14,257 nucleotides of DNA, from assembly GCF_036391795.1 (NCBI RefSeq), contig NZ_DASVZH010000035.1:1-14257 (forward strand), written 5' to 3'. Positions within the stretch are counted from its first letter, which is position 1; each line of letters opens with the position of its first letter. Both the position numbers and the translations under genes were made by a program. Source of the stretch: Oryzihumus sp036391795 (lineage in GTDB: Bacteria; Actinomycetota; Actinomycetes; Actinomycetales; Dermatophilaceae). A model generated the notes under the pieces. That model saw nothing but the letters and a program-made list of their open reading frames with translations, was not told where the DNA came from and made no database searches. Of the stretch, positions 7,705 through 14,257 are shown piece by piece.

Positions 7705-7727
<23 letters not shown>
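7260..7727 (-). CDS. ybeY: rRNA maturation endoribonuclease YbeY
   Basis: This 155-residue member of the UPF0054 family is a zinc-dependent single-strand endoribonuclease involved in 16S rRNA 3'-end processing and 70S quality control. The signature metal site is HGILHLLGYDH, with His116, His120 and His126. The upstream family block TDVMSFPMDE (61-70) and the LGDIVLCPSVAARQA region (85-99) are also present. The length is normal. It starts at GTG 7727, which lies inside the end of phoH, giving a 23-base overlap; no clear Shine-Dalgarno precedes it, so translation is probably coupled to phoH. PhoH, YbeY, CorC and Era are adjacent in many bacteria, consistent with a shared role in ribosome and RNA maintenance. 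Confidence 0.96.
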
Positions 7728-8784
<1,057 letters not shown>

Positions 8785-8808
8785 CGTGTCCTCAGTCTAC
8801 GTGCCCGC

Positions 8809-9171
8809 TCAGCCGGGCGGCCACGCCATGTCACGGCCGCCGAGCACGTGGGCATGGGCGTGGAAGACGGTCTGGTGCGCACGGGCACCGGTGTTGAAGA
8901 CGGTGCGGTAGCCCTCCCACAGCCCCTCCTGGTCGGCGACCGCGCCGACCGCCTCCAGCAGCGCCACCAGCGCCTCGGGCGCCGCGGCCGCGAGCGCCGC
9001 CGCGTCGGGGTGGTGGACCTTGGGGATGACGAGCACGTGCACCGGCGCCTGAGGCGAGATGTCCCGGAAGGCGAGCGTGTGATCGTCCTCCAGCACCACG
9101 TCCGCCGGGACCTCCCGGCGGATGATCCGGCAGAACAGGCAGTCGTCCGTGGCGGTCTCCTGATCAGTCAT
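8809..9171 (-). CDS. HIT family nucleotide-binding hydrolase (HINT-like)
   Basis: This 120-residue histidine-triad protein is probably a purine nucleoside phosphoramidase or related nucleotide hydrolase in the cytoplasm. The triad is HAHAH at 104-108 (His104, His106, His108), within QTVFHAHAHVLGGRDM. CLFCRI at 11-16 gives the CxxC of the zinc-type HINT branch. FRDISPQAPVHVLVIPKVH (35-53) is the expected nucleotide-binding core. The length is typical of HINT proteins. The start is ATG 9171; no Shine-Dalgarno is visible, but a promoter-like pair ends seven bases upstream, so the mRNA could be leaderless. It heads the phoH-ybeY-corC-era run in this genome and is separated from rsmE by the opposite-strand sigma factor pair. 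Confidence 0.95.
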   Translation of the reverse strand: MTDQETATDDCLFCRIIRREVPADVVLEDDHTLAFRDISPQAPVHVLVIPKVHHPDAAALAAAAPEALVALLEAVGAVADQEGLWEGYRTVFNTGARAHQTVFHAHAHVLGGRDMAWPPG

Positions 9172-9178
9172 GCGACCG

Positions 9179-9206
9179 AGACTATCGGCGCGTCAACCGT
9201 TTTCAG
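9179..9206 (-). promoter_or_regulatory. Candidate promoter for the HIT-phoH-ybeY-corC-era run
   Basis: On the minus strand CTGAAA (9206-9201), a 16-base spacer and TAGTCT (9184-9179) look like a sigma70-type promoter, and the ATG of the HIT gene begins after seven more bases. This would give a leaderless transcript. It overlaps the candidate ECF promoter of the divergent sigma factor gene. Confidence 0.45.
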
Positions 9207-9218
9207 CCGCTGCGCGTC
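9195..9218 (+). promoter_or_regulatory. Candidate ECF-type promoter of the sigma factor gene
   Basis: AACC at 9195-9198 and CGTC at 9215-9218 are 16 bases apart, matching the general AAC / CGT pattern of ECF sigma promoters. GTG 9227 begins eight bases after the -10-like motif. This fits an autoregulated, leaderless sigma gene, but short motifs like these also occur by chance in GC-rich DNA. Confidence 0.4.
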
Positions 9219-9226
9219 CTTCCTGC

Positions 9227-9799
9227 GTGAGAACGTTGACCGTGGCCGAACGGGGAGAGCGGACGAGCCCGGGGACGCAGCGGTGGGCGGCGGGGACGGC
9301 ACTGACCGACCTGTATGCCGCGCACTGGGCCTCCCTGGTCCGCCTCGCCTGGCTGCTCGTCCGCGACCAGCAGGTCGCCGAGGAGGCGGTCCAGGACGCG
9401 TTCGTCTCGATGCACGCCCGCTGGCAGCAGCTGCGTGAGCCCGAGGCGGCGCTGGCCTACCTGCGCCGCTCCGTGGTCAACACCTCACGCTCGGTCGTGC
9501 GGCACCGGGTGGTGGAGGACCGGCACCTCGCCCGCGAGGCGTCCTCCCCCGGCACACCGTGGCGCACCACCGAGACCAGCGCCGAGGACCGGGCCCTGGC
9601 CCACGCACAGGGCCAGGAGCTCCTCGTGGCCCTGCGCGGGCTGCCCCGACGGCAGCGCGAGGTGCTGGTGCTGCGCTACTACCTCGACCTGACCGAGGCC
9701 CAGATCGCCGACGCGCTCGGCATCTCCCCCGGCTCGGTCAAGTCCCACGCCCACCGGGGGCTGAGCAGCCTCCGGAGCCAGATGGAGCCCCAGTCATGA
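9227..9799 (+). CDS. SigE-family ECF RNA polymerase sigma factor
   Basis: This is a 190-residue two-domain extracytoplasmic-function sigma factor. Region 2 (about 28-95) has LYAAHWASLVRLAWLLVRD and EEAVQDAF for -10 recognition and core binding. Region 4 (about 132-185) has LPRRQREVLVLRYYLDLTEA and the helix-turn-helix IADALGISPGSVKSHAHRG for -35 recognition. This pattern matches the Streptomyces-type SigE family of small actinobacterial sigma factors rather than a housekeeping sigma. The frame stays open back to ATG 9170. GTG 9227 is preferred because a plausible promoter ends just before it and an upstream start would overlap the HIT start. GTG 9242 is also possible. The stop overlaps the next start as ATGA, so the two proteins are probably made together. 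The regulon is unknown. Confidence 0.9.
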   Translation: MRTLTVAERGERTSPGTQRWAAGTALTDLYAAHWASLVRLAWLLVRDQQVAEEAVQDAFVSMHARWQQLREPEAALAYLRRSVVNTSRSVVRHRVVEDRHLAREASSPGTPWRTTETSAEDRALAHAQGQELLVALRGLPRRQREVLVLRYYLDLTEAQIADALGISPGSVKSHAHRGLSSLRSQMEPQS

Positions 9800-10878
9800 G
9801 CGACGACGAGCTCGAGAGGCGGCTGCGCCGTGCCCTGCACGACGAGGCCGACCGCATCACCCCGACCGACCGATGGGACAGGATCCACGCCATGTCAGAG
9901 CAGCAGGACCAGGGAGCACGCCGGCCGCGCTGGCTGGCCCCCGTCGCGGCGGCGGCGGCCGTCGCGCTCATCGCCGGGGGCGCCATCGCCCTGACCCACC
10001 GCGGCGGCTCCGGCACCCCGACGCTGGCCAGCGCCACGACCTCCCCCACCACGTCTGCCGCGACCACGCCGACAGCGAGCAGCAGCCCCAGCACGGCGCG
10101 CACCACCACCCAGCAGCCGGGGGCTGCGCAGACCGTCACGACGGCCCTGCCGGCCTACTTCGTCGGCTCCAACGGCGGCACCGGCGACCGGTGGGGCCTG
10201 TACCGGGAGTTCATCAACGCCCAGCTCACGGGCCACGCCAGCGCCGACGACCGGGCCCGGGCCGCCCTGACCCTGGCCATGCACAGCCGGCCCAGCCCGG
10301 ACTACCTGACCGCGTGGGCAGGCACCTCGGTGTCCGCGGTCAAGGTCTCCCCCACCGGCATCACCATCACGCTGACCAACAAGGGCGCCAGCGGCTTCAC
10401 GCGGGAGCAGACGCGCCTGGCGGTGCAGGGGCTGGTCTGGACCGCGCAGGCGGCAGTCGGCAAGGGCACCCTGCCCGTGACCTTCACGGTCAGTGACGGC
10501 TCGACCGCCCTGTTCGGCACCTGGTCCACCGCGAAGAGCTACAACCGGCCGCCGGCCGACCAGACCTACCGGGACCTGGCCACGCTGTGGATCACGACGC
10601 CGCCGCGGGGCGCGGTGCTCCACGCGGGCAACGACGTGGTGGTCACGGGCGAGTCCTGCTCCTTCGAGGGCGCCTCGCAGTGGCAGCTCAAGCAGGGCCC
10701 GACGGTCGTCCGCTCGGGCCAGATGCAAGCCACCAGCGGCTGCCCGACCCGGGGCACCTGGCAGGTCGACCTGGGCACGCTCGCCCCCGGCACCTGGACG
10801 TTCCGGGCCTACGAGCGCGACATGCAGGGCGGCACCACCACCGTGGGCGACACCTCCCACACCTTCACGGTGCAGTAG
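9796..10878 (+). CDS. Membrane-anchored GerMN/Gmad2 protein, putative anti-sigma partner
   Basis: This 360-residue single-pass protein has an extracytoplasmic bulk. Residues 1-46 are a charged cytoplasmic segment (DELERRLRRALHDEADRI at 4-21). One membrane helix is at about 47-66, followed by a Ser/Thr/Pro/Ala-rich linker at about 75-116. A GerMN-like domain spans about 118-245 (AYFVGSNGG, then GLYREF) and a Gmad2 immunoglobulin-like domain about 262-358 (ITTPPRGAVLHAGNDVVVTG at 266-285). GerMN and Gmad2 were first noted in spore-germination proteins but occur widely in non-sporulating actinobacteria as cell-surface modules. Overlap with the sigma gene and the inside-helix-outside layout suggest a sensor or anti-sigma factor whose short cytoplasmic part binds the sigma. 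No classic zinc anti-sigma motif is present, so this role is inferred. ATG 9796 in the ATGA overlap decides the start. Confidence 0.82.
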   Translation: MSDDELERRLRRALHDEADRITPTDRWDRIHAMSEQQDQGARRPRWLAPVAAAAAVALIAGGAIALTHRGGSGTPTLASATTSPTTSAATTPTASSSPSTARTTTQQPGAAQTVTTALPAYFVGSNGGTGDRWGLYREFINAQLTGHASADDRARAALTLAMHSRPSPDYLTAWAGTSVSAVKVSPTGITITLTNKGASGFTREQTRLAVQGLVWTAQAAVGKGTLPVTFTVSDGSTALFGTWSTAKSYNRPPADQTYRDLATLWITTPPRGAVLHAGNDVVVTGESCSFEGASQWQLKQGPTVVRSGQMQATSGCPTRGTWQVDLGTLAPGTWTFRAYERDMQGGTTTVGDTSHTFTVQ

Positions 10879-10881
10879 CCG

Positions 10882-11625
10882 TCAGCGCCAGCGGCCGGCC
10901 GCGCTGAGCACGGCGAGCGCGGCCGGCCCGGCGCTGGAGGAGCGCAGGACCGAGTCACCGAGGCGCACGGCCACGGCGCCGGCCTCCTCGAACGCCGCGA
11001 GCTCCTCGGGGCTGATGCCGCCCTCGGGTCCCACGACGAGCACGACGTCACCGGCGGCCGGGAGCGCGACGCCCGCGAGCGGCGTACCGGCGTCCTCGTG
11101 CAGCACCAGGGCCAGCGCCGCGTCGCGCAGGCGGCCGGTGAGCTGGCGGGTCGTCTCCAGCGGCGCGACCACCGGGGCCAGGGGGCGGCGGGACTGCTTG
11201 GTCGCGGCGTGCACCACCGACTCCCACTTGCGGTGCGCCTTGGCGGCCCGGTCGCCGCGCCAGACGACGATGCTGCGCCCGGCCTGCCACGGCACGACCT
11301 CGTCGACGCCGAGCTCGGTGGCGGACTCGATCGCCTGCTCGTCGCGGTCCCCCTTGGCGAGCGCCTGGACGAGCACGAACCGCGGGTCGGGGGCGGCGAC
11401 GGCCTCGACCGCCTCCAGCCGCAGGGTCAGCTCGTCGCGACCGGCGTCCTGCACGACCGCGGTCGCGCGGGTGCCGGTGCCGTCGGCGAGCAGCACCTGC
11501 TCACCGACCCCGATCCGGCGCACCGTTGCCGCGTGGCGTCCCTCGGGTCCGGTCAGCCGCACCGTGGCACCGACGGCGGCACCGTCGAGCAGCGCCGGGT
11601 CGACGAAGAAGAGCGGGGCGGTCAC
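10882..11625 (-). CDS. rsmE: 16S rRNA m3U1498 methyltransferase RsmE
   Basis: This 247-residue SPOUT-class (trefoil-knot) methyltransferase uses SAM to N3-methylate U1498 of 16S rRNA in the assembled small subunit. A small N-terminal PUA-like domain (about 1-72, with GPEGRHAATVRRIGVGE) precedes the catalytic domain. KWESVVHAATKQSRR (133-147) is a family signature. The SAM knot shows VVLVVGPEGGISPEE (194-208) and RLGDSVLRSSSAGPAAL (221-237); the usual ETA after LR is replaced by SSA, a variant I would expect to be tolerated in actinobacteria. GTG 11625 is chosen: homology begins at FFVDP, and it lies four bases after the dnaJ stop. The frame is open further upstream, but that part is antisense-like translation of dnaJ. 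It ends three bases from the convergent GerMN stop. Confidence 0.95.
   Translation of the reverse strand: MTAPLFFVDPALLDGAAVGATVRLTGPEGRHAATVRRIGVGEQVLLADGTGTRATAVVQDAGRDELTLRLEAVEAVAAPDPRFVLVQALAKGDRDEQAIESATELGVDEVVPWQAGRSIVVWRGDRAAKAHRKWESVVHAATKQSRRPLAPVVAPLETTRQLTGRLRDAALALVLHEDAGTPLAGVALPAAGDVVLVVGPEGGISPEELAAFEEAGAVAVRLGDSVLRSSSAGPAALAVLSAAGRWR
10894..10927 (+). terminator. Hairpin for the sigma/GerMN transcript, inside the end of rsmE
   Basis: A perfect 12-base-pair inverted repeat (10894-10905 with 10916-10927, 10-base loop) begins 16 bases after the GerMN stop codon. It lies within the last codons of the convergent rsmE gene. It is well placed to end the plus-strand transcript. No T run follows. 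Confidence 0.55.
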
Positions 11626-11629
11626 CGGC

Positions 11630-12754
11630 TCACTTGCCGAGGAAGGCGTCGCGCAGCTTGCCCAGCAGGCCGTGCGAGACGGGGGCGAGCTGGCCCTCGG
11701 GTCGCTCCTCCCCACGCAGGACCGCGAGCTGGCGCAGCAGGTCCTCCTGCTCGGCGTCGAGCTTGGTCGGCGTCTGCACGTTGACGTGCACGATGAGGTC
11801 ACCCCGGCCGGTGCCGCGCAGGTGCGTGACACCCATGCCGCGCATGGTCACCACGTCGCCCGCCTGGGTGCCGCGGCGGATCTCCAGGTCCTTCATGCCG
11901 TCCAGGGTGTCGAGCTTGAAGCTCGTGCCCAGCGCGGCCGCCGTCATCGGCAGGTCGACCGAGCAGTGCAGGTCGTCACCGCGGCGCTGGAACGTCTCGT
12001 GCGGCATGACGTGGATCTCGACGTAGAGGTCACCGGCCGGGCCGGCGCCCTGGCCGACCTCGCCCTCGCCCGTGAGCTGGATCCGGGTGCCGGTGTCGAC
12101 GCCGGCGGGCACGCGGATCTTCAGGGTGCGCCGGGTGCGGACCCGGCCGTCGCCGGAGCACTCGAAGCACGGGTCGGAGATGACCGTGCCGTAGCCCTGG
12201 CAGGCGGTGCAGGGCCGGCTGGTCATGACCTGGCCGAGGAAGGAGCGCTGGACCTGCTGCACCTCGCCGCGGCCGCCACAGACGTCACACGTGCGGGTGC
12301 CGGTGCCGGGCTGGGAGCCGTCGCCGTGGCAGGTGCCGCACTCCACGGCCGTGTCGATCGTCAGCTCGCGCTCGGCGCCGAAGACGGCTTGGGACAGGTC
12401 GATCTCGAGGCGGATCAGCGCGTCCTGGCCGCGGCGCTTGCGCGAGCGCGGGCCACGGGCCGCACCGCCGGCGGCGCCGCCGAAGAACGCGTCCATGATG
12501 TCGCTGAAGGAGAAGCCCTGGCCGAAGCCGCCGGCCTGGCCACCGTAGGGGTCGGCGCCCATGTCGTAGGCGCGCTTCTTCTCGGGGTCGGAGAGCACGT
12601 CGTAGGCCTGCGAGACGCGCTTGAACTCGTCCTCGGCCTCGGGGCCGGAGTTGACGTCCGGGTGCAGCTTGCGGGCCAGGCGCCGGTAGGCGCGCTTGAT
12701 GTCCTCAGCCGAGGCGTCGCGGCTGAGGCCGAGGTCCTGGTAGTAGTCGTTCAC
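11630..12754 (-). CDS. dnaJ: Chaperone DnaJ (DnaJ2 type, in the hrcA operon)
   Basis: This 374-residue type I Hsp40 stimulates DnaK ATP hydrolysis and holds unfolded proteins. The J domain (1-68) carries the essential HPD at 31-33. A Gly/Phe-rich linker runs about 69-100. Four CxxCxGxG zinc repeats follow at 139-146, 156-163, 182-189 and 196-203. The C-terminal substrate-binding domains run about 208-345. All expected parts are present and the length is normal. GTG 12754 is preceded by AAGGA at a suitable distance. It lies 71 bases below hrcA and four bases above rsmE. Location beside hrcA identifies it as the second actinobacterial DnaJ, usually encoded away from the dnaK-grpE-dnaJ operon. 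Expression is expected to be controlled by HrcA at CIRCE. Confidence 0.97.
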   Translation of the reverse strand: MNDYYQDLGLSRDASAEDIKRAYRRLARKLHPDVNSGPEAEDEFKRVSQAYDVLSDPEKKRAYDMGADPYGGQAGGFGQGFSFSDIMDAFFGGAAGGAARGPRSRKRRGQDALIRLEIDLSQAVFGAERELTIDTAVECGTCHGDGSQPGTGTRTCDVCGGRGEVQQVQRSFLGQVMTSRPCTACQGYGTVISDPCFECSGDGRVRTRRTLKIRVPAGVDTGTRIQLTGEGEVGQGAGPAGDLYVEIHVMPHETFQRRGDDLHCSVDLPMTAAALGTSFKLDTLDGMKDLEIRRGTQAGDVVTMRGMGVTHLRGTGRGDLIVHVNVQTPTKLDAEQEDLLRQLAVLRGEERPEGQLAPVSHGLLGKLRDAFLGK

Positions 12755-12825
12755 GAATGTCCTTGTCCGGAGTGCGTATCAGGCTCGGTCAGGGGTCGGG
12801 GTCGGGCTGGGCTCGGGTGGCGGGC

Positions 12826-13857
12826 TCAGGAGGCGAGGATCTCGGAGACATATCGCGCGACCGCCCGCACCGAGGCCATGGTGGTCGGGTAGTCCATGCG
12901 GGTCGGGCCGAGCACGCCCAGGCCGGCGACCAGGGCGCGCCCGGTGCCGTAGCCGGTGCTGACCACCGACGTGGCCTGCAGGCCCTGGTGAGGGTTCTCG
13001 TGGCCGATGCGCACCGCGACCGCGTCGCTGTCGGAGCCCATCGTGCCCAGGAGCTTGAGCAGCACCACGTGCTCCTCCAGGGCCTCGAGCACGGGCCCGA
13101 TGGTCAGCGGGAAGTCGGTGCCGAAGCGGGCCAGGTTGGCCGTGCCGGCCAGCACGACCCGCTCCTCACGCTCCTCCACCAGCGCGTCGTCGAGCGCACG
13201 CACGACGGCGCGCACCACGTCGCGGTCGGCCGGATCGAACCGGGAGGGCAGCGACTGCAGCTGGGCCGAGGCCTCGGTCAGCGGCTTGCCCGCGGCGTCG
13301 GCGTTGAGGCGGGTGCGGATCTCGGCGACGAGGCGCTCGCCGTCGGGCGAGAGCAGGTCACGGGCGGACTCGATGACCCGCTGCTCGACCCGGCCGGTGT
13401 TGACGATGAGCACCACCATGAGGCGGTGGCCGCCGACCGGGACCAGCTCGACGTGGCGCACCGAGCTGCGCGTGAGGGAGGGGTACTGCATGACCGCCAC
13501 CTGGCGGGTCAGCGTGGCGAGCAGGCGGACCGTGCGGTCGACGACGTCGTCGAGGTCGACCGCGCCCTCGAGGAACTGCGCGATGGCGGCCCGCTCGGCG
13601 GGGCTCATCGGCTTGACCGTGCTCAGCTTGTCGACGAACACGCGGTAGCCGAGGTCGGTGGGCACCCGGCCGGCGCTGGTGTGCGGGGCCGAGATGAGCC
13701 CCTCCTCCTCCAGCGCGGCCATGTCGTTGCGCACCGTGGCGGCCGACACGCCGAGCTGGTGCCGCTCCAGGAGCGCCTTGGAGCCCACCGGCTCCGAGGT
13801 CTGCACGTAGTCCTGGACGATGGCACGCAGCACGGCCAGCCGTCGTTCCTCACTCAC
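12826..13857 (-). CDS. hrcA: Heat-inducible transcription repressor HrcA
   Basis: This 343-residue repressor binds CIRCE operators in front of chaperone genes; in well-studied systems its activity depends on GroEL. The N-terminal winged helix is about 1-75, with VGSKALLERHQLGVSAATVR (24-43) and PHTSAGRVPTDLGYRVFVD (58-76). The GAF-like and C-terminal parts carry the family blocks IGHEN (284-288) and GVLGPTRMDYPTTMASVRAV (314-333). GTG 13857 is chosen because AGGAGG (13871-13866) stands eight bases upstream and the family homology starts at SEERRLAVL. GTG 13866 is too close to that site. The open frame continues to 14244 but the extension crosses CIRCE and the divergent gene, so it is not real. 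It starts the hrcA-dnaJ-rsmE operon. Confidence 0.97.
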   Translation of the reverse strand: MSEERRLAVLRAIVQDYVQTSEPVGSKALLERHQLGVSAATVRNDMAALEEEGLISAPHTSAGRVPTDLGYRVFVDKLSTVKPMSPAERAAIAQFLEGAVDLDDVVDRTVRLLATLTRQVAVMQYPSLTRSSVRHVELVPVGGHRLMVVLIVNTGRVEQRVIESARDLLSPDGERLVAEIRTRLNADAAGKPLTEASAQLQSLPSRFDPADRDVVRAVVRALDDALVEEREERVVLAGTANLARFGTDFPLTIGPVLEALEEHVVLLKLLGTMGSDSDAVAVRIGHENPHQGLQATSVVSTGYGTGRALVAGLGVLGPTRMDYPTTMASVRAVARYVSEILAS

Positions 13858-13890
13858 TGATGCCACCTCCTGGCGTCTCGGCAGACGAAT

Positions 13891-13917
13891 CTGGCACTCA
13901 AACCCTGTGAGTGCCAA
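13891..13917. promoter_or_regulatory. CIRCE operator (HrcA binding site)
   Basis: CTGGCACTC (13891-13899), a nine-base spacer and GAGTGCCAA (13909-13917) match the CIRCE consensus TTAGCACTC-N9-GAGTGCTAA. The arms pair in eight of nine positions. It lies 34 bases before the hrcA start, over the expected transcription start, and so should give autoregulation of hrcA and control of dnaJ. Confidence 0.95.
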
Positions 13918-13945
13918 GTCTACGATGCCTGCCGTGACGGATCGA
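13917..13945 (-). promoter_or_regulatory. Candidate hrcA promoter
   Basis: On the minus strand a good -10, TAGACT (13922-13917), sits directly at the edge of CIRCE, with a weak -35-like TCGATC (13945-13940) 17 bases upstream. Transcription would start near 13910, inside CIRCE, a classic repression geometry. The -35 lies within the first codons of the divergent gene. Confidence 0.5.
13921..13926 (+). promoter_or_regulatory. Candidate -10 box of the DUF3097 gene
   Basis: TACGAT (13921-13926) fits an extended set of actinobacterial -10 boxes, and GTG 13934 begins after seven bases, again suggesting a leaderless mRNA. No good -35 is seen; the expected place falls in CIRCE. The box overlaps the hrcA -10 on the other strand. 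Confidence 0.4.
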
Positions 13946-14257
13946 TACGGCGCTGATGTCCTGTCCGGCGACTGGCGTGCCCCGCGGGGCGGGCGCTCCC
14001 GCGAGGTGGAGGCCGAGGCCGGCCTCGTGGTCGAGGACGTGGAGACCGGCTGGTGCGGCGCGGTCGTCCGCGTCGAGAAGGCCGGCGGGGTCCACGTGGT
14101 CCACCTCGAGGACCGCCACGGCCGGACGAAGGGCTTCCCCCTGGGCCCGGGGTTCCTGCTCGACGGCGCCCCGGTCACGCTGACCCCACCCACGGCCGCC
14201 GCCCGCGCCGCGGGTGAGGCCGCCCGGGCGGCCGCCGCGCGCACCGCCAGCGGGTCC
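13934..14257 (+). CDS. DUF3097 family protein (N-terminal part)
   Basis: The first 108 codons of a plus-strand gene run off the right edge. The start VTDRYGADVLSGDWRAPRG and the following block with VVEDVETGWCGAVVRVEK and VHVVHLEDRHGRTKGFPLG are characteristic of the actinobacterial DUF3097 family, commonly found next to hrcA and hemW. Its molecular function is not known to me. No signal peptide is seen. The last visible 25 residues are Ala/Arg rich, probably a linker. GTG 13934 is preferred because a -10-like TACGAT ends seven bases before it. ATG 13925 in the same frame would lie within that -10 box. CIRCE lies immediately upstream, so the heat-shock repressor may also influence this gene. 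Confidence 0.85.
   Translation, partial: MTDRYGADVLSGDWRAPRGGRSREVEAEAGLVVEDVETGWCGAVVRVEKAGGVHVVHLEDRHGRTKGFPLGPGFLLDGAPVTLTPPTAAARAAGEAARAAAARTASGS

Noticed and set aside
9170..9226. Sigma factor starting at ATG 9170
   Set aside because: That ATG comes from the CATG shared with the HIT start on the other strand, and it would place the candidate promoter inside the gene; the extra 19 residues have no sigma homology.
11626..11832. N-terminal extension of RsmE by 69 codons
   Set aside because: It overlaps the dnaJ 3' end out of frame and has Ser/Arg/Cys-rich shadow composition. RsmE homology starts at GTG 11625.
10493..12892. 799-codon plus-strand open frame opposite rsmE and dnaJ
   Set aside because: Antisense to two complete, motif-bearing genes; composition is Arg/Ser/Ala repeats typical of a shadow frame.
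13858..14244. N-terminal extension of HrcA by 129 codons
   Set aside because: It would cross CIRCE, the hrcA promoter and the divergent DUF3097 gene. AGGAGG and family homology fix the start at 13857.

Overview
The window is high-GC DNA with many GTG starts and tightly packed genes. The gene order hrcA-dnaJ-rsmE / HIT-phoH-ybeY-corC-era is the Actinomycetota heat-shock, ribosome and RNA-maintenance cluster. Together with DUF3097 next to hrcA, a SigE-family ECF sigma factor and an actinobacterial furA-katG pair, this points to an actinomycete. Micrococcales (an Intrasporangiaceae-like genus) is my guess from gene content only.

Layout, left to right. (1) Positions 1-94 hold the last 30 codons of an unrecognised plus-strand gene, followed by a class I SAM methyltransferase (209-844) and a protealysin-type M4 metalloprotease (895-2073), both on plus. 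The protease converges on katG, with a strong GC hairpin between them. (2) furA and katG form a minus-strand oxidative-stress pair (4875 down to 2138). Their stop and start codons overlap by one base, and a promoter that appears to give a leaderless furA mRNA precedes them. (3) A minus-strand run of HIT, phoH, ybeY, corC/CNNM and era (9171 down to 5007) has short gaps or overlaps throughout. (4) On plus, an ECF sigma factor and a membrane-anchored GerMN/Gmad2 protein (9227-10878) overlap as ATGA. (5) On minus, rsmE, dnaJ and hrcA (13857 down to 10882) are followed by a CIRCE operator and, divergently, the start of a DUF3097 gene running off the window.

How it fits together. HrcA binding CIRCE should control hrcA-dnaJ-rsmE and possibly also the divergent DUF3097 gene, because the two candidate -10 boxes overlap beside CIRCE. 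The housekeeping string that usually runs from hrcA through era is split by the sigma/GerMN pair on the opposite strand. That pair brings a plausible ECF-type autoregulatory promoter and a hairpin terminator buried in the end of rsmE, and HIT has its own promoter-like sequence facing it. Two accessory blocks, furA-katG and the protease/methyltransferase, lie beyond era.

Most of the window is recognisable housekeeping. I see no CRISPR array, transposon, tRNA, rRNA or phage gene, and no clearly new defence-type system. The points most worth a second look are the sigma/GerMN-Gmad2 module splitting the operon, the protease with two copies of its precursor motif, the CIRCE-linked bidirectional promoter, and the apparent clustering of leaderless starts. 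Promoter, leaderless and terminator calls are inferred from sequence only.
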